This document shows positions 39,663 to 50,566 of a stretch of DNA of 64,000 nt, piece by piece. How positions within the stretch are numbered: position 1 is the stretch's first letter; the number at the start of each line of letters is the position of its first letter. A model generated the notes under the pieces. It had not been told where the DNA came from. It made no database searches and was given only the letters and a program-made list of their open reading frames with translations. The position numbers and the translations under genes are program-made. The DNA comes from Trichormus sp. NMC-1. Lineage in GTDB: Bacteria > Cyanobacteriota > Cyanobacteriia > Cyanobacteriales > Nostocaceae. The stretch is taken from the NCBI RefSeq assembly GCF_001858025.1, contig NZ_LZQD01000001.1, forward strand, positions 1,130,737-1,194,736. The letters run 5' to 3'.

Positions 39663-40361
39663 TTAAATTATCATTTTTTCTAAAGCTGACAAATCGGGAA
39701 TACACATAATATCTTGATCCCGTACAATCAAGCCTTTTTTTTCCAGTCTTGTCAATACTCGTGTCACTGTTTCCCGTGCCAGTCCACTCAAACTACTCAA
39801 TTCCCGGTGAGGTAAATTGGGAATTTCCGTGCCAGTGTCCCCTCTTTTTCCCTGTCCTTCTGCTAAAAATAGTATAGTATCTGCCACCCGCGATTGACTA
39901 TCCGATTCCCGCAGACGTAATCGCCGATTTACTTGCCGTAACCGACGTGCCATTAGTTGTGCTAATCTCAGTCCTGCCAAAGGTTCTGTATTTAATAACT
40001 TCACAAAATCTTGAGCAGGCATACTGCCAATCATCGTTGGAGTTAGAGTAATTACATCCGTAGAGCGCGGAACTTCATCGAGTGCCGCCATTTCCCCAAA
40101 TAATTCTCCTTGGCCAATAATATTTAGTGTTACCTCTTTACCTTCTAAATTATATGTGCGGATTTTTACCCATCCATCCACAACAAAATACACAGAACCA
40201 CCCCAGTCATTTTCTAGCAGAATCACTTGATTGGCTGGGTGAGTACGAGTAACAAGATGGGTGAGGGCTTTTTCAACAATCGATTCAGGCAAACCTTGAA
40301 AAAAGGGTGCTGAAGTTATCCAACCATGAGCGGTTGTCTGCAAGCTATATCGATCTTCCAT
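39663..40361 (-). CDS. Crp/Fnr family transcription regulator
   Basis: A 232-aa regulator. The N-terminal cyclic-nucleotide-binding-like barrel spans about residues 20-140 (ILLENDWGGSVYFVVDGWVK, then GELFGEMAALDEVPRSTDVI). The long dimerisation helix is LAQLMARRLRQVNRRLRLRE. The C-terminal winged helix carries RELSSLSGLARETVTRVLTR. The PRSTDV region resembles the phosphate-binding cassette of cAMP-binding members, so cAMP sensing is possible. It is not NtcA, whose recognition helix and barrel differ. It probably controls or is co-expressed with the DUF2232 gene 13 bp downstream. Confidence 0.9.
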   Translation of the reverse strand: MEDRYSLQTTAHGWITSAPFFQGLPESIVEKALTHLVTRTHPANQVILLENDWGGSVYFVVDGWVKIRTYNLEGKEVTLNIIGQGELFGEMAALDEVPRSTDVITLTPTMIGSMPAQDFVKLLNTEPLAGLRLAQLMARRLRQVNRRLRLRESDSQSRVADTILFLAEGQGKRGDTGTEIPNLPHRELSSLSGLARETVTRVLTRLEKKGLIVRDQDIMCIPDLSALEKMII

Positions 40362-40721
40362 TAGGACATATTTATTAAAGCTGCTATCAATACAACAAGC
40401 AAGATCGCTGTTTTAAAAATAAGCTATCAAATAACAGCCGCTTTTCAAGAGGAAACTAAACTATGTTACACAAGAAAACGACAATATAGTTTTTTCTCAG
40501 CAATCTTCATCTTAATCTATAAATTTCAGTGATCGGCAATTACTTTCCTCCAGTGCAGCATGACAAAAATAACTATTAACCCTGATGATGCAGTTGCATC
40601 TCCCAGTAATTCATCACATAATTGCCGTCAGAAGTCAGAGCAATAACTTTTGCTACTGAGAATTTAGGCAATTTTAAATACCATAAGAATCACAGTACAT
40701 TTTTAGCTAAGGTAATTTAAC
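40362..40721. other. Divergent regulatory gap before the large ATPase gene
   Basis: A 360-bp region between the Crp/Fnr gene and the 1151-codon gene. It is AT-rich and contains no repeat of the families seen elsewhere. An AAGGTAATTTAAC stretch precedes the GTG start at 40722. Promoters for both genes should lie here. No confident operator was found. Confidence 0.5.
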
Positions 40722-43700
40722 GTGACTTCCCGTGCAGATGAAATTCACAACCTGATCGCAGATATTGACAACTTACTTGCCAATAGTGGCAACCGTTTGT
40801 CGAAGCTACTGTCTGGTCAAGGGACCGAAGACAAAGAAGTTTTACACCGAGTTCGTGACTTTCTGATGAAACTCACCGAAACTGAAGTATCTGAAGACAG
40901 CACCCCCAAGCAGTACGCTACACAACCACTATCCTCTTTATTGGCACGATTTGTGGAGCAGGAGAATAATCAATCAGCATCACATTATAATCAAACCCAA
41001 GAGGAACAGAGCAATGTTGTCGCTGGACAATTAAAAGATGAACTTTTATTTTTGCTTCAGCCCTTGCAAGCGGAATTATCAGGACTGTTGCAAGAGAGAG
41101 CGACTCTTGTGCAAGAAATTAGGCAGCTAGAACAAAAGCGACTGCAAAACTACTCCTTAGCGCAGCAGTTAGCAAATCAAGAGCAGATAATCGCCGAATT
41201 TTTACAAGTTTTAATAAGTCGCTTAATACCAAGTCTAACACCTCATTTGAAACAAACCGGTTCTAATCCTCCCAGTTCTGCCACAGATGAACAGAACCAG
41301 AATCTGGAAGTAAGTACTTATCCAATACCGTCTAGTTTAGAATCAGCGGAGGGGGTAGACAGGTTAGCTAGTCTGGCAACAGAATTGGATCAACGCTTGT
41401 TGTCACTAGATGGCACTGTTAATGTTGTCTTTGGTTCACTAGAGCGTAACATCAACTCCTATCATCAATCCCTATCTCAAGCACTGACGAGAATGCACAG
41501 CCAGGGGATACAAGGTGAACAGTTGATGGTAAACTTTTTGAATAATTTGACCCAGTATTTACAACAACAATCCCCAGATACCCAGACTTTATTTTCTGGG
41601 GTAGATACTGAATTAGAGGTAGAGCCAGTTTCAACTAGTACTGAAGTGGTAAGTCAACTTTTACCATTAATTGAGTTAGAAGATGACTCTTCACCTCATC
41701 TTGCTTCTGCAATAGAAGATACTGAGACTGTAGAGAATCTGGATGTAGTACTGTCATATCTTGCCAGCGATGAGTTTCTGGCTTCAAACCATGCTGTTAC
41801 CACTTCACAGGAATTGCAGTCTGAGGGTGTTGAGGAGAATCTAGATACAGTACTGTCAGAAATTACCACAGATGATTCTTTCTCTGATGATTTTGTCGCT
41901 CTTACCACCCCAGAGCAATTACAGTCAGAGACTTCTAATGCCGTAGACCAACTTTATGCGAGTTTGTTTGGTGCTGAAAATTCTACTATTTCCAAAGAGT
42001 CGATGATAATCACACCTGAGTTATCGGCTCCAGAAATAACTCCATCTTCAGCTATTTCAGGGCAACAAGATGCAAATATCTTAGAGCAAAGCAGCAATCC
42101 CGTTACGGAACTGCCCCATGCTCTGATAGAGTCCACAGAGCCATCATATGAGTTATGGGAAGGCTTGTTGTTAACCGAGGATACACAGCCACAAGCCGAA
42201 GTTACCACAACAGATACTGCCCCCACACTACTCGACTCTCTGCCAGATAGTACTGATACAATTACAGTTCTTACTGATTTATTGGTTGATGCCAGCAGTG
42301 ACCAACAACTTTTAGAAGTATTATCCATTGAGGATAATTTAGAAATTACAGGGGAGGAAACTCTGATAGTCTCCTCGCCAATAGAGATACCAACAGAGGC
42401 GCAAGATTTACTGGTATCTACTTACATTACCGCTTCACCCCAGGAAAATTTACTGTCTCTAGAAAATAATGAGGCACAAATTGTACCGGACATTGTTCTA
42501 GACGAAGAGCAGTTGCAGCAATTGAATCGAGATTTGGCTAACTTTGATTGGCAATTTAATTCTGCCTCACAGTCTCCTACTCACTCGGAAAGTTTCCAGA
42601 ATTCTCTCAATACAGTTGTGACGATAACTGAAAATCCTAGCAGCCAATCAGTAGAAAATATACCAACTGCTGTTGTTTCTGATTTGGATATTCCTCAATT
42701 GGAAGTTGGGGGAGATTTGAATCAAACAACTGAAAAAAAAAAGGAACCGACAATTTTTTTCCAGGACGCTTCTTTGCCTACCAATAACAATTGGAGTGCT
42801 ACTTCTGAAGCGACAGTCTCAAATTTGGATTCAATTTGGTATTTAGGAATTGATTTGGGTACAACTGGGATTTCTGCGGCGCTATTGAATCGTTCCCGAT
42901 CCGTTGTTTATCCTATTTATTGGTCAGCACAAATCCAACTAGGCGAAACTGTTTTTGAGCAATCATTTCGCTTACCCGCAGAAGTTTATCTACCTACGGC
43001 TTCTATACCTCATGCAGAAACTATTGAGCAGACAACACCTGCGGCTGTAGCTAAGGATAAAGTCTCTGACAATCTGGCTCAAAATTCTTCCCTCCATGAA
43101 TCACCAGAAGAGCCAAAGCAACATCTTTATTCTACCCATTTAAAGCCCTATTTACACGTAGCTATCCCCTACAAGAATGCCCAGCAAAAATGGGAACCTG
43201 TGTTGCAGTTAAATGAATTTTCAGCCGGACCATTGATTTGGGTGGTGCGATCGCTCTCTAAACTCCTATTAACTCTCAAATCTGAGCAAAGCAGTACTAC
43301 TCCCGCTTTAATTGCTCAAGCTGTGGGGATCGATACACAAACTTTCTCTAACATCATCAATAACCTGACTGGTGTTGTTTGTACTTGTCCCTCTAATTGG
43401 TTAGAACAATATCGGTTCAATGTGCGGGAAGCTATTCTCACTAGTAAACTTGTCTCCCATGCCCAACAAGTATTTTTTGTTGAGGAAGCGATCGCTAGTT
43501 TACTCCCAGAACTTGATAGCGGTGATTCTCAACCAGTCCAATTGAGTGAAAATCAGGGTTTGCGTCCTTTAAAAACTAGCGAACATCTTCTTTTGGGTAA
43601 CACTCTGGCACTGAATATTGGCGCAACCTCAACAGAAATGGTACTGGTTGATTTACCAGGTGACTTAAGCCAATTAACATACAGAGATTTTATGCTCCAC

Positions 43701-44177
43701 AGTTTTGCCTATGCGGGTAAAGGCATTGAGCAGGATATTATCTGTCAGTTACTGCTACCACCAAAATCTCGTCAACCCCGTGAGCAAGCGCAGGCCAATA
43801 GCAACACAGGAATCAGTAATCCTACTCAAAGGCATTGGCAACCCTCTATTCCTGGTTTAGATCAGCTGCACTTGTCTAGTTTGGGGTTGGAAGCATTAGA
43901 ACTACCACGAGTTGGAGAACCAGATCTTGCTGCCCGCATTCGCTTTCAGCAGCGGTTAGAAAGTTCTCTGTTAGGACAAGCTCTGTTAGAGGCTGCTACC
44001 GCCCTGAAACTGATTTTGCAACACCAAGAATCTTTTACTCTAGAATTAGCTGACAGCTTGTGGGTATTGCAGCGACGGGATTTAGAGAGCCAAGTATTTG
44101 TGCCATTTGTACGTCGTCTCAATCGCGAACTCAATAAGTTATTAGTGGCTCCTGGAAGTTTTACACCGAGTTCGTGA
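40722..44177 (+). pseudogene. Large actin/Hsp70-fold ATPase, C-terminus broken by an internal duplication
   Basis: The frame gives 1151 aa from a GTG start. Residues 1-200 are helical with a coiled coil (LLQERATLVQEIRQLEQKRL). Residues 205-690 are a long acidic Ser/Thr-rich region. From about 700 comes an actin/Hsp70 ATPase domain: WYLGIDLGTTGISAALLNRS (phosphate-1), CTCPSNWLEQYRFNVREAIL and NTLALNIGATSTEMVLVDLP (phosphate-2). The frame ends just after LNRELNKLLVAPG. There it enters a 468-bp copy of its own 5' region (44155-44622, the same as 40836-41303). The missing part, with the adenosine motif, continues in another frame at 44623-45292. I see it as one gene disrupted near its 3' end. Confidence 0.8.
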
Positions 44178-44622
44178 CTTTCTGATGAAACTCACCGAAA
44201 CTGAAGTATCTGAAGACAGCACCCCCAAGCAGTACGCTACACAACCACTATCCTCTTTATTGGCACGATTTGTGGAGCAGGAGAATAATCAATCAGCATC
44301 ACATTATAATCAAACCCAAGAGGAACAGAGCAATGTTGTCGCTGGACAATTAAAAGATGAACTTTTATTTTTGCTTCAGCCCTTGCAAGCGGAATTATCA
44401 GGACTGTTGCAAGAGAGAGCGACTCTTGTGCAAGAAATTAGGCAGCTAGAACAAAAGCGACTGCAAAACTACTCCTTAGCGCAGCAGTTAGCAAATCAAG
44501 AGCAGATAATCGCCGAATTTTTACAAGTTTTAATAAGTCGCTTAATACCAAGTCTAACACCTCATTTGAAACAAACCGGTTCTAATCCTCCCAGTTCTGC
44601 CACAGATGAACAGAACCAGAAT
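44155..44622 (+). repeat. 468-bp direct duplication of 40836-41303
   Basis: The two segments read identically as far as I compared them by eye, with a constant offset of 3319 bp. The left boundary is at GAAGTTTTACACC and the right boundary at CAGAACCAGAAT. Inside the second copy an open frame (44185-44685) simply re-translates part of the N-terminal coiled-coil region. Junction bases hint at short microhomology (GAA and AAT). Confidence 0.9.
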
Positions 44623-45292
44623 TCTCTCTGGCGGAGTGGCATCTGTGGGTACAGTCAACCGTTGGTTAAGGCAAAAACTTCCTAACGCCAAGATTATTCA
44701 GGATTTAGATCTGGGTGAAAACGGCGCTCCTAATTGTAGTCGGGTTGCCTATGGACTGGCTTTGTTGCCTCTGCATCACCAGGTTTTAGAAATGCCCAGA
44801 CAACAGTACACTGATTATTTCCTGTTTACTGAATTGCTGAAGCTTTTACCTGATAGCTCGCACGGTGTTCGCGGTAGCGTGCCGGAGGCATCAACTATAC
44901 GTTCCCTATCTTTTGGTGAAGTTCTGCAATTATTTGAAAGTCGTGGCATCAATACCCGCACTTGTCAACAGCGACTACTGGCTTTCTTGGAAGGTGAATT
45001 ACCTCCAGGATTAATACCTACTGTTCTGTCGAAAAGGCTACCTAATTCAGATACTACGGGAATGCCTTTAGATTCTATTTGGTTGACCAAAAGCTCCCAG
45101 GAAAATCTAGATTATCAAGCGATCGCAGCTGCACCACTTTTTGAAAAACAAGGAAATCTTACTTATCGACCGAATTATCAACAACTTTTGTCTCTGCGTC
45201 GCTATCTCGATGCTATCAAAGCTAGTAGTCTGCAATCACTAGAAGAACCATATACAGTTAATTTTGCCTTCACTGCAAATCCTCCCCATTAA
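44623..45292 (+). pseudogene. Detached C-terminal part of the large ATPase
   Basis: In frame 2 the sequence resumes as ILSGGVASVGTVNRWLRQKL, the adenosine-binding motif of the actin/Hsp70 fold. It continues for about 220 residues (ASTIRSLSFGEVLQLFESRG, then LTYRPNYQQLLSLRRYLDAI) to a stop at 45292. The block should directly follow LNRELNKLLVA of the upstream frame. An ATG at 44606 inside the duplicated segment could start a separate protein, but this would lack the rest of the ATPase. A strong terminator follows at 45376-45428. Confidence 0.75.
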
Positions 45293-45716
45293 TTTTCCCA
45301 AAAACATCTTCCAAAAGAAATATATAAAAGGAGTGCTCATGTGATTTAAAGAAACATAACTGCACCGTATTAATAACGCCTACTTTTGAGTACAAACACC
45401 TTATACCCAAAAGTAGGCGTATATTTTTAACATTTGGTTTTAGAGTATTTACCGGGTAAATTAGTAATTATACTGAGCAGAAAACTCAGACACAGAAACA
45501 CTTCTAACCCCATAACACGTTTTATATTCTCTCTTCCCTGCCATAACTTTTATTATATAAAAAACATCAAAACTTTAAAATACCTTGGCTTAATGAAAAG
45601 ATTGTATAAAGTTCTATAGTTTTGCTTTTTATGGTGTGAACAATTACTTATGATCATTATAAATTTAATTGAAATCTGCTTTCGCCCGCAAAAGATGCAA
45701 AAGATCAACATAAATT
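45293..45716. other. Gap with terminator before the sugar-transferase gene
   Basis: A 424-bp region. It includes the hairpin terminator at 45376-45428 and then AT-rich sequence up to the GTG at 45717. A 61-codon frame at 45434-45619 has no protein-like character and is not called. Confidence 0.6.
45376..45428 (+). terminator. Strong Rho-independent terminator
   Basis: 13-bp perfect arms ACGCCTACTTTTG and CAAAAGTAGGCGT, separated by 19 nt and followed by ATATTTTT. It lies about 80 bp downstream of the broken large-ATPase gene and would end its transcript. Confidence 0.8.
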
Positions 45717-46424
45717 GTGTCCCTGTCTACTCTTAGAAATAAAACCAAAAGTTATACTGTGGCTAATTTAAGTATCCTCAACCATCTGACTGTTATTGAT
45801 GTATCATCACAGTCACTTCACCCATCAACTACTAGTACTACAAAAAGATTAATTGATATTCTCGGAGCCATTGTTGGTTTAATAATTACATCCCTAGTCG
45901 CACTTCCCATAGCAATTGCTACCTTATGTAGTGATCCAGGTCCAATATTGTATTCCCAAATCCGCTGTGGACTTAACGGACAGACCTTTCAGATCTGGAA
46001 GTTCCGTTCTATGGTGGTTAATGCAGATAAACTCAAATCTCTAGTCAAAAATCAAGCCCAAGGCCATATCTTTAAATCTACAGATGATCCTCGTATTACT
46101 CCTTTGGGTAAGTTTCTGCGACGCAGTAGCTTAGATGAACTCCCTCAATTTTGGAATGTCTTAATGGGAGATATGAGCATAGTAGGCACTCGTCCACCCA
46201 CTCCTGATGAAGTCATTCACTATGAACCACATCACTGGGATAGATTGCGAGTTAAACCCGGCATTACTGGAGAGTGGCAGACTCATGGTCGTTCCCAAAT
46301 TAAGGACTTTGAATCTATTGTCAGTATGGATTTAGATTATCAAAGTAAGTGGTCTATCACTTATGACTTGATGCTAATGTTTAAAACTATCTGGGTAGTT
46401 TTAAATAGAAATGGTGCTTATTAG
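45717..46424 (+). CDS. Polyprenyl-phosphate sugar-1-phosphate transferase 1
   Basis: A 235-aa protein. It has one N-terminal-half membrane helix (LIDILGAIVGLIITSLVALP) followed by the cytoplasmic catalytic domain of the bacterial sugar transferase family: WKFRSMVVNAD, then ITPLGKFLRRSSLDELPQFWNVLMGDMS in pieces, GTRPPTPDEV and KPGITGEWQTHGRS. Such enzymes put the first sugar phosphate onto undecaprenyl phosphate to begin exopolysaccharide synthesis. It lacks the long N-terminal transmembrane part of WbaP-type proteins. The start is GTG; the exact start is uncertain. It is a likely partner of the gmd/fucose synthase genes nearby. Confidence 0.88.
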   Translation: MSLSTLRNKTKSYTVANLSILNHLTVIDVSSQSLHPSTTSTTKRLIDILGAIVGLIITSLVALPIAIATLCSDPGPILYSQIRCGLNGQTFQIWKFRSMVVNADKLKSLVKNQAQGHIFKSTDDPRITPLGKFLRRSSLDELPQFWNVLMGDMSIVGTRPPTPDEVIHYEPHHWDRLRVKPGITGEWQTHGRSQIKDFESIVSMDLDYQSKWSITYDLMLMFKTIWVVLNRNGAY

Positions 46425-46494
46425 AAACTAATTAGTGAAGTAAGTCAGCACAATCAAATTAAACTGTTGATCTGCAAACGATATTAACCGTTAA

Positions 46495-47331
46495 TTAACC
46501 CTTTACGCCGCTACCACTATCAGTAGGTACGATATACCGCTGTAAAAATAAAAATAATAGCAACACTGGAGCAATAGAAATTATTGACCCAGCAGCTACT
46601 AATCGCCAATCTAGAGAAAACGTACCCGCTAGTTTAGCCACTCCCAAGGGTAAAGTATATAAACTCTCATCTTGGATGACAATTAAAGGCCACAAAAAGT
46701 CACTCCAAGCACCAATAAATACAAAAATAGCTAGGGTTATGAGTGCTGGGCGAATAGCTGGCAACATTATATGCCACCACAATCCTAATTCTGAACTACC
46801 ATCTAAGCGGGCAGCTTCTTCTATTTCTTTAGGCACACTCATAAAAGCCTGTCGCAATAAAAAAATCCCGAAGGCTGATGCTAAACTGGGAAAAATTATT
46901 CCTAAATAACTATTTCTCAACCCTAACTGAACTGTCAAGATATAAAGGGGAATCATGACGATTTGGAAGGGAATCATGATTGTCGAGACTATGGCAATAA
47001 AGATTCCGTCTCGCCCCACAAATGATAATCTGGCTAAGGGATAAGCGGCTAAAGCACAAAATAGTAGATTCAATCCCACAGTTAGTACAGCCACTAAGGT
47101 ACTGTTATATAGGTACTGACCAAAGGGTAAGGATTCCCACACACGAGAGAAGTTGTCTAATGTGGGTTGACTGGGTAATAATTGCGGCGGTGATTGTAGG
47201 ATGTTTTCTGTGGGCGATTTTAAAGCTGTGCTAATTAGCCATAGCAGAGGGAAAAGGGTAACAATTGCGATCGCTCCTAGTATTCCATAAATTAATAACG
47301 TTTGCAGGCGTGATTCTTTTAAGTTCAGCAT
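46495..47331 (-). CDS. Carbohydrate ABC transporter permease (MalG type)
   Basis: A 278-aa inner membrane permease with six helices. The first helix is ILGAIAIVTLFPLLWLISTA. The EAA loop that docks the ATPase is EEAARLDGSSELGLWWHIMLP (Gly present). The C-terminus is QRYIVPTDSGSGVKG. It fits the MalG/UgpE branch that imports sugars or glycerol-3-phosphate. The partner permease, binding protein and ATPase are not in the adjacent sequence; cyanobacterial sugar ABC genes are often scattered. The gene downstream is on the same strand but unrelated in function. Confidence 0.9.
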   Translation of the reverse strand: MLNLKESRLQTLLIYGILGAIAIVTLFPLLWLISTALKSPTENILQSPPQLLPSQPTLDNFSRVWESLPFGQYLYNSTLVAVLTVGLNLLFCALAAYPLARLSFVGRDGIFIAIVSTIMIPFQIVMIPLYILTVQLGLRNSYLGIIFPSLASAFGIFLLRQAFMSVPKEIEEAARLDGSSELGLWWHIMLPAIRPALITLAIFVFIGAWSDFLWPLIVIQDESLYTLPLGVAKLAGTFSLDWRLVAAGSIISIAPVLLLFLFLQRYIVPTDSGSGVKG

Positions 47332-47361
47332 TTTAATTTTTAATTTTTAATTTTTAATTGT

Positions 47362-47934
47362 TCAACTCCTCATCAACCCATTTTCCGTCACCACTGCTTG
47401 TAAAGGCTGATCCCAACTATCTACGGGGAGTTGAGGTAAATAGGCAAAATCAAAAACTATCCCCATAGTTGGTTTTTTAGCCCAATCAGGAGAACTCAAA
47501 CATCGGTCATAATATCCCCCACCATAACCCAAGCGATATCCTTGAACATCACAACCCACACAGGGAACAAGAATTAAATCTACTTCTTCAATATCAATTA
47601 TTCGTGCTTCTGGGTGTGGTTCACGAATACCATAAGCACCTGTATTAATAACGTCTTCAGGTTGCCAAAAATGCCAAACTAGGGATTTACCAACACAACG
47701 GGGAAAACTCCAACGTTTTTCTGAGTTAGTAAACAGTAAACTCAAGTCAGGTTCTTGACGAAAGCTAAAAAAAGCGAGAATGGTAGTAGATTGAGTAAAT
47801 AATAGAGAGTTTTGTAAATTAGAGGAAATGCGATCGCTCTTTTCTCTCCACTCAACAACAGACATGGCTTGTCGCGTTTTGATCAGAGTACGTCGTAGCT
47901 TGGCTTTATTTAGTTGAGTATCAATGTTGTTCAT
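47362..47934 (-). CDS. 5-formyltetrahydrofolate cyclo-ligase
   Basis: A 190-aa enzyme that converts 5-formyl-THF to 5,10-methenyl-THF with ATP. The signature is present: IDTQLNKAKLRRTLIKTRQA near the N-terminus, DLILVPCVGCDVQGYRLGYGGGYYDR in pieces (the glycine-rich ATP/folate site), and a GIVFDFAYLPQLPVDSWD C-terminus. The length is the family norm. It lies 46 bp after the fucose-synthase gene on the same strand and about 30 bp before the ABC permease, so a shared transcript is possible. Confidence 0.92.
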   Translation of the reverse strand: MNNIDTQLNKAKLRRTLIKTRQAMSVVEWREKSDRISSNLQNSLLFTQSTTILAFFSFRQEPDLSLLFTNSEKRWSFPRCVGKSLVWHFWQPEDVINTGAYGIREPHPEARIIDIEEVDLILVPCVGCDVQGYRLGYGGGYYDRCLSSPDWAKKPTMGIVFDFAYLPQLPVDSWDQPLQAVVTENGLMRS

Positions 47935-47980
47935 GAAACCAAAATCAGGGGGTAGGGGCTATGCCCTACCTGATAACTAA

Positions 47981-48925
47981 CTAAGCGGCGTTTTGTCGGT
48001 ACCACTCAATTGTATTTTTTAACCCTTCCTCAAAGCCTACCTGAGCCGTGAAACCAAAGGCTTGCTTTGCCCGTTCAGTATCTAAACAGCGTCGGGGTTG
48101 ACCATTTGGCTGGTCAGTTTCCCAAACAATCTCACCTTCAAATTCCATCAATTTCACAATCAGATTAATCAAATCACGGATGGATATTTCATAACCTGTT
48201 CCCAAATTAACCGGTTCAGATTCGTTATAGGATGTCGTACCCATAACAATACCCCTTGCAGCATCTACTGAGTAGAGAAACTCGCGGGTAGGAGAACCAT
48301 CACCCCAAACTGGAAGTTGCTTTTCTCCCTTAATTTGGGCTTCATGTACCTTACGAATTAACGCCGGAATCACGTGGGAACTCTTGGGGTCAAAGTTATC
48401 TTCAGGGCCGTATAGATTCACTGGTAACAGGTAAATACCATTAAAGCCATACTGCTGGCGGTAAGATTGCAATTGCACTAACAGCGCTTTCTTGGCAACT
48501 CCATAAGGAGCATTGGTTTCTTCTGGATAGCCATTCCAGATGTCATCTTCTTTGAATGGGACTGGAGTAAATTTGGGATAGGCACAGATAGTGCCTACAC
48601 AGACAAATTTTTCGATTCCAGCTTGATAGGCAGCGTGAATCAAGTGCGTACCCATGATCAAGTTATCGTAAAATAACTCGCCGGGTTTTTCGCGGTTAAG
48701 ACCGATACCACCAACATGAGCCGCTAAGTGAATCACAATATCTTGCTGCTCGACTGCACGTTGGCTATTTTCCCAAACCCTGAGATCGCAGTCGCGCGAT
48801 CGCGGTACAGTAATTTTCTCACGGTCAGCCCCAGCCTGACACAGCTGATCTATCACCTGACGACCTAGAAATCCTGCTCCACCTGTTACCAGAATCCGTT
48901 TATTTTTTAGTTCTAAAGCTGTCAT
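47981..48925 (-). CDS. fcl: GDP-L-fucose synthase
   Basis: A short-chain dehydrogenase/reductase of 314 aa from the ATG at 48925, which has an AAGGA site 8 nt upstream. The NADP motif is [11 protein letters not shown]. The active site has Tyr and Lys in [11 protein letters not shown], and substrate-binding parts include [20 protein letters not shown]. It makes GDP-L-fucose from GDP-4-keto-6-deoxymannose, the product of the gmd enzyme encoded 24 bp upstream. The pair supplies fucose or related deoxyhexoses for surface polysaccharide. Confidence 0.93.
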   Translation of the reverse strand: MTALELKNKRILVTGGAGFLGRQVIDQLCQAGADREKITVPRSRDCDLRVWENSQRAVEQQDIVIHLAAHVGGIGLNREKPGELFYDNLIMGTHLIHAAYQAGIEKFVCVGTICAYPKFTPVPFKEDDIWNGYPEETNAPYGVAKKALLVQLQSYRQQYGFNGIYLLPVNLYGPEDNFDPKSSHVIPALIRKVHEAQIKGEKQLPVWGDGSPTREFLYSVDAARGIVMGTTSYNESEPVNLGTGYEISIRDLINLIVKLMEFEGEIVWETDQPNGQPRRCLDTERAKQAFGFTAQVGFEEGLKNTIEWYRQNAA

Positions 48926-48948
48926 AGTTTTATCCTTGGCAGTTTGAA

Positions 48949-50028
48949 TCAAAAGTGGAGAGTGCCTAGTTCCTGACGAATAGTAGCAATATCATGGGGC
49001 TGTTGTGAACCATTTCCATTGGGAGATGTGTAACCCAAAGCTTGTAAATCACCTTCTACCATCAAGGATACAAGTTCTGGAAAAGTTACTGAAGTTTTCC
49101 AGCCTAACTTTTGCTGCGCTTTCGTGGGGTCACCAATTAACAAATCTACTTCCGAGGGACGCAAATAACGCTCGTCAAACTCTACATAATCTTCCCATTT
49201 AAGATTCACATAACCAAATGCCAATTCCAAAAACTCTCGTACTGAGTGAGTTTCTCCAGTAGCAATCACGTAATCATCTGGCTGGTCTTGCTGCAACATC
49301 AACCACATTGCTTGTACGTAATCTTTGGCATAACCCCAATCTCGCTTGGCATCTAAATTGCCCATATAAATGCTTTTCTGTTTACCAGCAAAGATGCGGG
49401 CGACTGCTCTGGTGATTTTGCGAGTAACAAAGGTTTCACCCCGACGTGGTGATTCATGATTAAACAGAATGCCGTTGCAAGCAAACAAGTTGTAAGATTC
49501 ACGATAGTTCACTGTTTGCCAGTGAGCATAAACTTTAGCACAAGCATAGGGACTGCGAGGATAAAACGGTGTTGTCTCGCTTTGTGGTACAGCTTGGACT
49601 AAACCATACATTTCCGAGGACCCTGCTTGGTAAAAACGCACTTGAATTCCGGTGCGCTGCTGGTAGTCCCGAATGGCTTCTAACAAACGTAGAGTTCCCA
49701 TTCCTACTGCATCTACTGTATATTCTGGTGAATCAAAGCTGACTCTCACATGAGATTGCGCGCCCAAGTTATAAATTTCTGTAGGTTTGACTTCTTCTAA
49801 AATTCGGCGCAAGGTAGTACCGTCTGTCAAGTCACCATAGTGAAGCAGCAACTTTACGTCTTCTTTATGAGGATCTTCGTAAATATGATCAATACGGTCT
49901 GTGTTAAAGGTAGAAGTCCGGCGAATAATACCGTGAACTTCATAACCTTTTTCTAGCAAAAACTCACTCAGATAAGAACCATCTTGACCAGTGATACCAG
50001 TAATCAACGCTCGCTTTTGTTGCATCAT
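48949..50028 (-). CDS. gmd: GDP-mannose 4,6-dehydratase
   Basis: A 359-aa SDR enzyme that dehydrates GDP-D-mannose. It has [20 protein letters not shown] at the N-terminus, the catalytic set SSEMYG with [10 protein letters not shown], and [19 protein letters not shown], which marks GMD within the family. It is followed by fcl, giving the standard two-step route to GDP-L-fucose. The 538-bp region upstream separates it from the second sugar transferase on the same strand, so it probably has its own promoter. Confidence 0.95.
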   Translation of the reverse strand: MMQQKRALITGITGQDGSYLSEFLLEKGYEVHGIIRRTSTFNTDRIDHIYEDPHKEDVKLLLHYGDLTDGTTLRRILEEVKPTEIYNLGAQSHVRVSFDSPEYTVDAVGMGTLRLLEAIRDYQQRTGIQVRFYQAGSSEMYGLVQAVPQSETTPFYPRSPYACAKVYAHWQTVNYRESYNLFACNGILFNHESPRRGETFVTRKITRAVARIFAGKQKSIYMGNLDAKRDWGYAKDYVQAMWLMLQQDQPDDYVIATGETHSVREFLELAFGYVNLKWEDYVEFDERYLRPSEVDLLIGDPTKAQQKLGWKTSVTFPELVSLMVEGDLQALGYTSPNGNGSQQPHDIATIRQELGTLHF

Positions 50029-50566
50029 GCCTAATTATTCCTTTTTGTTGTAAATGTTATTGGAGATTGGAAAGTTACAGTTCATCTGAGATAAGTTAGC
50101 AGCTAATGGCCAAAATTGTCTAATAATAAACTTAAAAGTTTGAGTTACTATTACAATATAAATGTAGATTATTATACATAATGTACAGTATTTTAACAAG
50201 CCAGATAATTCAGATAATTTTTATGTAAATCAGAATCGTTAGTATAATTCTATAATTCTGCAAATCTTTGTCGAAAGTTCATTAATTCTTGGTTTTTGTG
50301 AAGTCTGTGTAAATAATGGAACTCTTCTCCACAGCAAGCTGTACTACTTACAGCAAAGGTTAGCAGTTACAGTCAGGGGCTTAAAACTTTTGTCTGACAA
50401 GAATTCCACAATTTAAGATTGCCCTAATTACTCTGGCAGATGCTATATCAGTTCACTCGATTAAAGCTACATAAGAATATCCTCGTATCCGCATTTTCCT
50501 GTCTATCCAGCACAACAGCTTATCTGTAGAGCAACTCACGCCCCCAGATAAGCTATGAGTCTTTTT
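50029..50566. other. Long AT-rich gap upstream of gmd
   Basis: This 538-bp gap is the longest region without a supported gene in the window. It is AT-rich and lacks the palindromic repeats that fill other gaps. I see no tRNA, terminator or protein-like frame. It likely holds the gmd promoter with a long leader. No NtcA-like GTA-N8-TAC site was found that I would defend. Confidence 0.5.

Noticed and set aside
39663-40361. Crp/Fnr gene as NtcA
   Set aside because: The barrel and recognition helix (LSGLARETVTRVLTR) differ from NtcA, and the N-terminus is unrelated.
44185-44685. 166-codon frame as an independent gene
   Set aside because: All but the last few codons re-translate the duplicated 468-bp segment. 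It has no promoter of its own and ends soon after the copy in an alternative frame.
45434-45619. 61-codon frame after the terminator
   Set aside because: It is AT-rich, basic and hydrophobic with no family features, and lies between a terminator and the next gene's upstream region.
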